Assembly: GCA_016721435.1 (NCBI GenBank)
Contig: JADKIC010000011.1
Location: 44,928-108,927, forward strand
DNA: 64,000 nt
Direction: 5' to 3'
Source: Bacteroidota bacterium
GTDB taxonomy: Bacteria > Bacteroidota > Bacteroidia > AKYH767-A > OLB10
The notes under the pieces are model-generated. The model searched no databases. It worked only from the letters and a program-made list of their open reading frames with translations, and had not been told where the DNA came from. Below, piece by piece: positions 61,140 to 64,000 of this stretch (position 1 is the stretch's first letter; each line of letters opens with the position of its first letter). A program made the position numbers and the translations under genes.

Positions 61140-62590
61140 ATGAGAGCAATCAAAAAATCGCAGTCATCTTTACATTAGCCATCGTAGGCGGAATGATCGG
61201 TGCAGGAATTCATAACCACCTGTTTTATTCCGAAATTTCAGATAATGGGGATAGATTCAAATCTTCTGTTCCTGTTCGTGCGGTTTCATATACAGGATCT
61301 TCCGGTGTGCCGGTTGATTTTACAGCTTCTGCTGAAACTACTGTCCCCGTGGTGGTGCATGTCACTACTAAATATGCAGCACAACAGGGAAACTCCGGAC
61401 AATTTCTCGACCCATTCAACTTTTTTTGGGGAAATCCGGCACCACGCCAGATGCCTCAGCAACAATCAACCGGATCTGGGGTCATTATCTCGGAAGATGG
61501 ATACGTTGTTACCAACAATCATGTGATTGAAAATGGTTCAGAAGTATCCATTACGCTAAATGACAAGGAAACATTTGTGGCTAAGGTCATCGGGACAGAT
61601 CCATCAACTGATCTGGCATTATTAAAGGTGGATGCTAAAAAACTTCCCCATATCGCCTTAGGCAATTCTGATCAGGTTCGGGTAGGTGAATGGGTGCTTG
61701 CAGTGGGTAATCCTTTCAATTTAACATCAACGGTAACGGCTGGAATTGTTAGTGCAAAAGCGCGAAATATCAATATTTTGCCCGACCAGAGATTTCCAAT
61801 AGAGTCCTTTATTCAAACAGATGCTGCGGTAAATCCTGGAAACTCCGGAGGAGCATTAGTTAACCTGAATGGCGAATTAATCGGTATTAATGCAGCTATC
61901 GCTTCAAACACCGGCTCCTATTCCGGATATTCTTTTGCCATTCCTGTAAATATTGTAAAAAAGGTAGTGAAGGATCTCATGGAGTTTGGCATCGTTCAGC
62001 GAGGTTTCATCGGTGTCAGCATACGGGATATTGATGCCGATTTTGCTAAAGAAAAGGAAGTAAACACCTTAAATGGCGTTTATGTGAATGGGCTTACTGA
62101 AGGCGGTGCGGCAGCTGTTGCCGGTCTTAAGGTAGGTGACATTATTAAATCAATCAATGGTTTTGAGATCAAAAGTTCTCCGGAACTTCAGGAACAGGTT
62201 GGAAGATTCAGACCCGGTGATAAAATTATGGTAACGGTACTCCGAAATAATAGTGAGAAAATCATACCTGTTATTTTACGAAATAAAGATGGAAACACCG
62301 AAGTCACAAAAAGCGAAACAGTAAATTTATTGGGTGCCGTGCTGGAAAATGCTAGTGAAACAGAGTTGAGCAAACTTGGTGTAGAGTCAGGCGTTAAAGT
62401 GAAAGAATTACAAACCGGAAAATTAAAGAGTGCCGGCTTAAAGGATGGCTTTATCATTACAGCTATTGACAATAGAAAAGTCAGATCAGCGAAAGAAGTT
62501 ACGGAGTATCTGGAATCAAAAAAAGGTGGAGTACTGATTGAAGGTGCTTATCCCAATGGCATGAAAGCCTATTATGGTTTCGGCATGTAA
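61140..62590 (+). CDS. degQ: DegQ/HtrA-type serine protease (one frame break)
   Basis: Periplasmic chaperone-protease. N-terminal anchor (IFTLAIVGGMIGAGI) starts after a missing A in A6 61152-61157; repair gives MRAIKKIAVIFTLA. Catalytic His is in VVTNNHVIE, Asp in STDLALLKVD, Ser in NPGNSGGALVN. Two PDZ domains follow (GFIGVSIRDIDADFAKE ... LKVGDIIKSING ... and VKVKELQTGKLKSAGLKDGFIITAID). About 484 residues after repair, ending with a terminator at 62614. Confidence 0.93.
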
Positions 62591-62613
62591 TTTGTGCAGA
62601 GAAAAAAAGTAAG

Positions 62614-62644
62614 AAAAAGGATGTTTAACTGACATCCTTTTTTT
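62614..62644 (+). terminator. Rho-independent terminator after degQ
   Basis: AAAAAGGATGT (62614-62624), loop TTTAACTG, ACATCC followed by a T run (62632-62644). Confidence 0.85.
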
Positions 62645-62657
62645 ATTTCATGAATAT

Positions 62658-62690
62658 TTTGGTAATTCAACTTTTAAAATTCTATATTTG
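62658..62690 (+). promoter_or_regulatory. Promoter of the second sigma gene
   Basis: TTTG (62658-62661) as -33 and TATATTTG (62683-62690) as -7, spacer 21 bases. It lies between the degQ terminator and the ATG at 62736. Best promoter match in the window. Confidence 0.65.
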
Positions 62691-62735
62691 TTTTACACAA
62701 AGCCGAAGCATTTTCAGAAATGACATTCCACTACT

Positions 62736-63602
62736 ATGCGTCAACTGAAAATAAGTAAATCAATCACCAATCGTGAGAGTGCTTCTCTGGAGAAGTACCT
62801 TGCTGAAATTGGTAAGGAGCCGATGATATCATCGGAAGAAGAGGTACGTCTCGCACGACTTATCCGCGATGGTGACAGTGCTGCATTGGATAAAATGACG
62901 CGTGCAAATCTTCGATTTGTGGTTTCCGTTGCCAAGCAGTACCAAAGTCAGGGTTTAAGTTTACCGGATCTAATTAATGAAGGAAACCTGGGCCTTATAA
63001 AAGCGGCCAAGCGATTTGATGAAACACGAGGTTTTAAATTTATTTCGTATGCAGTCTGGTGGATCAGACAAAGCATTCTACAGGCGATAGCAGAGCAGGC
63101 CCGGATTGTAAGGCTTCCATTAAATCAGGTCGGATCGCTAAGCAGAATAAGCAAAGCATTCAGCAAGCTGGAGCAGGAGTTTGAACGCGAACCTTCTTAT
63201 GAAGAAATTGCCATATTGACGGACCTTCCTATTGATAAAATTACTGATGCCTTGAGAATTTCCGGCCGGCATGTTTCCATGGATGCTCCTTTTGTGCAAG
63301 GAGAGGAAAATACCTTGCTGGATGTTATAGAAAATACAGAATCTCCACGGGCAGATATTCAACTGATCAACGATTCTCTCCGGAAGGAAATTGACCGGTC
63401 ATTAAGTACGTTGTCTGAGAGAGAACGGGAAGTGTTAATTTTATTCTTCGGAATAGGACTGGGTCATGGATTAACCTTGGAGGAGATCGGTTCAAAGTTT
63501 GATCTAACCAGGGAGCGGGTACGGCAAATTAAAGAAAAGGCCTTGCGCAGATTGAGACATAAAAACAAAAGCAAAATATTAAAGTCCTATTTAGGAGATT
63601 AA
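62736..63602 (+). CDS. Primary-type sigma factor RpoD/SigA, copy 2
   Basis: 288 residues, intact. Region 1.2 (SLEKYLAEIGK), 2 (NEGNLGLIKAAKRFDETRGFKFISYAVWWIRQSI), 3 and 4 (LSEREREVLILFFGIGLGHGLTLEEIGSKFDLTRERVRQIKEKALRRLRHK). It is a close relative of the factor at 53158 and starts with the same MRQLKI. The region 4.1 loop has two extra residues (GIGLGHGLTLEE against GLNESPMTLEE). Own promoter, own terminator. The division of labour of the two is unknown. Confidence 0.95.
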   Translation: MRQLKISKSITNRESASLEKYLAEIGKEPMISSEEEVRLARLIRDGDSAALDKMTRANLRFVVSVAKQYQSQGLSLPDLINEGNLGLIKAAKRFDETRGFKFISYAVWWIRQSILQAIAEQARIVRLPLNQVGSLSRISKAFSKLEQEFEREPSYEEIAILTDLPIDKITDALRISGRHVSMDAPFVQGEENTLLDVIENTESPRADIQLINDSLRKEIDRSLSTLSEREREVLILFFGIGLGHGLTLEEIGSKFDLTRERVRQIKEKALRRLRHKNKSKILKSYLGD

Positions 63603-63666
63603 TCTGTGAAGACGAAGTGATTTTTCAATTTTAGAAGAAGGAGTTAAATCAGATTCTCTATGAAAT

Positions 63667-63700
63667 AAAAAAGGTTGCCTATACTAAGGCAACCTTTTTT
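63667..63700. terminator. Bidirectional terminator between sigma gene and gapA
   Basis: AAAAAAGGTTGCCT (63667-63680), loop ATACTA, AGGCAACCTTTTTT (63687-63700). Symmetric A/T tails make it useful for both convergent genes. Confidence 0.85.
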
Positions 63701-63721
63701 TGTGTTGATTGTAATGTTCTA

Positions 63722-64000
63722 TTAATAGTACGTCAAACGAATTACATCCGCGAGGTATTTCGCAAATCTGACTACCTGACGGCTATAGCCATATTCATTA
63801 TCATACCATACATACAGAACAATGCTCTTTTTATCTTTTGAAACGATAGTTGCAGGAGAATCAACAATAGATGCGCATGGGTTTCCGATCAGGTCAGAAG
63901 ATACCAACTCGTTTGAATTTGAATATTGAATCTGTTCTATAAGATTTCCGCGCAATGCACCATCTTTCAAAATATCATTTACTTCCTCTTTATTTACTTC
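63722..64000 (-). CDS. gapA: Glyceraldehyde-3-phosphate dehydrogenase, C-terminal part (runs off window)
   Basis: The last 92 residues are within the window (...KEEVNDILKDGALRGNLIEQ, SSDLIGNPCASIVDSPATIV, YVWYDNEYGYSRQVVRFAKYL). The WYDNEYGYS segment is diagnostic of GAPDH. The N-terminus with catalytic Cys lies beyond 64000. Convergent to the sigma gene and followed by a shared terminator. Confidence 0.92.
   Translation of the reverse strand, partial: EVNKEEVNDILKDGALRGNLIEQIQYSNSNELVSSDLIGNPCASIVDSPATIVSKDKKSIVLYVWYDNEYGYSRQVVRFAKYLADVIRLTYY

Overview
The window is ordinary chromosome from a member of the Bacteroidota. The signs are type IX secretion (T9SS) sorting domains, a gliding-motility-associated C-terminal domain, short SigA-type sigma factors lacking region 1.1, DUF5683 next to parB, DUF5916, DUF4369 and DUF4184 proteins, and promoter elements of the Bacteroidota form TAnnTTTG. 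It most resembles an uncultured environmental Flavobacteriales, Chitinophagales or Sphingobacteriales-like genome; the genus cannot be told from sequence alone. No rRNA, tRNA, CRISPR array, prophage or intact insertion sequence was seen.

Layout. 0-2.5 kb: a charged secreted protein and an ABC permease/ATPase pair. 2.5-6.3 kb: a divergent cyanophycin locus, cyanophycinase (cphB, minus) and cyanophycin synthetase (cphA, plus). 6.3-13.2 kb: a membrane hydrolase, a DUF5916 protein, an outer-membrane protein and a TlpA-like thioredoxin lipoprotein or periplasmic protein. 13.3-18.9 kb (minus): ffh, folD, queE, an OmpA-family protein and a DUF4184 protein. 19-24.3 kb: a P460-like cytochrome lipoprotein, a nested palindrome, lptD and a SPOR-domain amidase. 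24.3-27.5 kb: an MCE protein and a membrane Fe-S/CCG-domain electron-transfer pair. 27.6-29.2 kb: a wrecked T9SS cargo gene and a second sorting-domain tail. 30.3-32.9 kb: mlaE-mlaF-mlaD-like lipid transport. 32.9-41.1 kb: an ArsR-like regulator, thioredoxin, a Kelch-like T9SS protein, an M16 peptidase and a large adhesin-like CHU_C protein. 41.3-46.9 kb: a hydrolase, parA, parB, DUF5683, dapB, lepB and wbqC-like. 47-55 kb: fbaB, accD, rpsO, pnp, rpoD and rpe. 55-64 kb: a saccharopine/alanine dehydrogenase-like enzyme, mltG, a seven-heme cytochrome with TPRs, a GNAT, dapF, degQ/htrA, a second rpoD and the end of gapA.

A dominant feature is single-base frame breaks. About 35 are needed to restore otherwise conserved genes, mostly one base lost or gained in a homopolymer. 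They hit single-copy essential genes (rpsO, accD, lptD, parA, cphA), so most are probably consensus sequencing errors rather than biology. I give each such gene its full inferred span and state where the frame changes. Two further breaks are in-frame TAA codons where Glu (GAA) is expected.

The most unusual signals are: (1) the cphB-cphA locus, complete once frames are repaired; (2) a 36-codon echo of the lptD 3' end lying downstream of lptD, differing only at synonymous sites; (3) a similar T9SS sorting-domain tail echo beside a heavily decayed cargo gene; (4) a 141-bp nested perfect palindrome; (5) two near-identical-length primary-type sigma factors 9 kb apart. I see no clearly new multi-gene system; these are the places I would look first.
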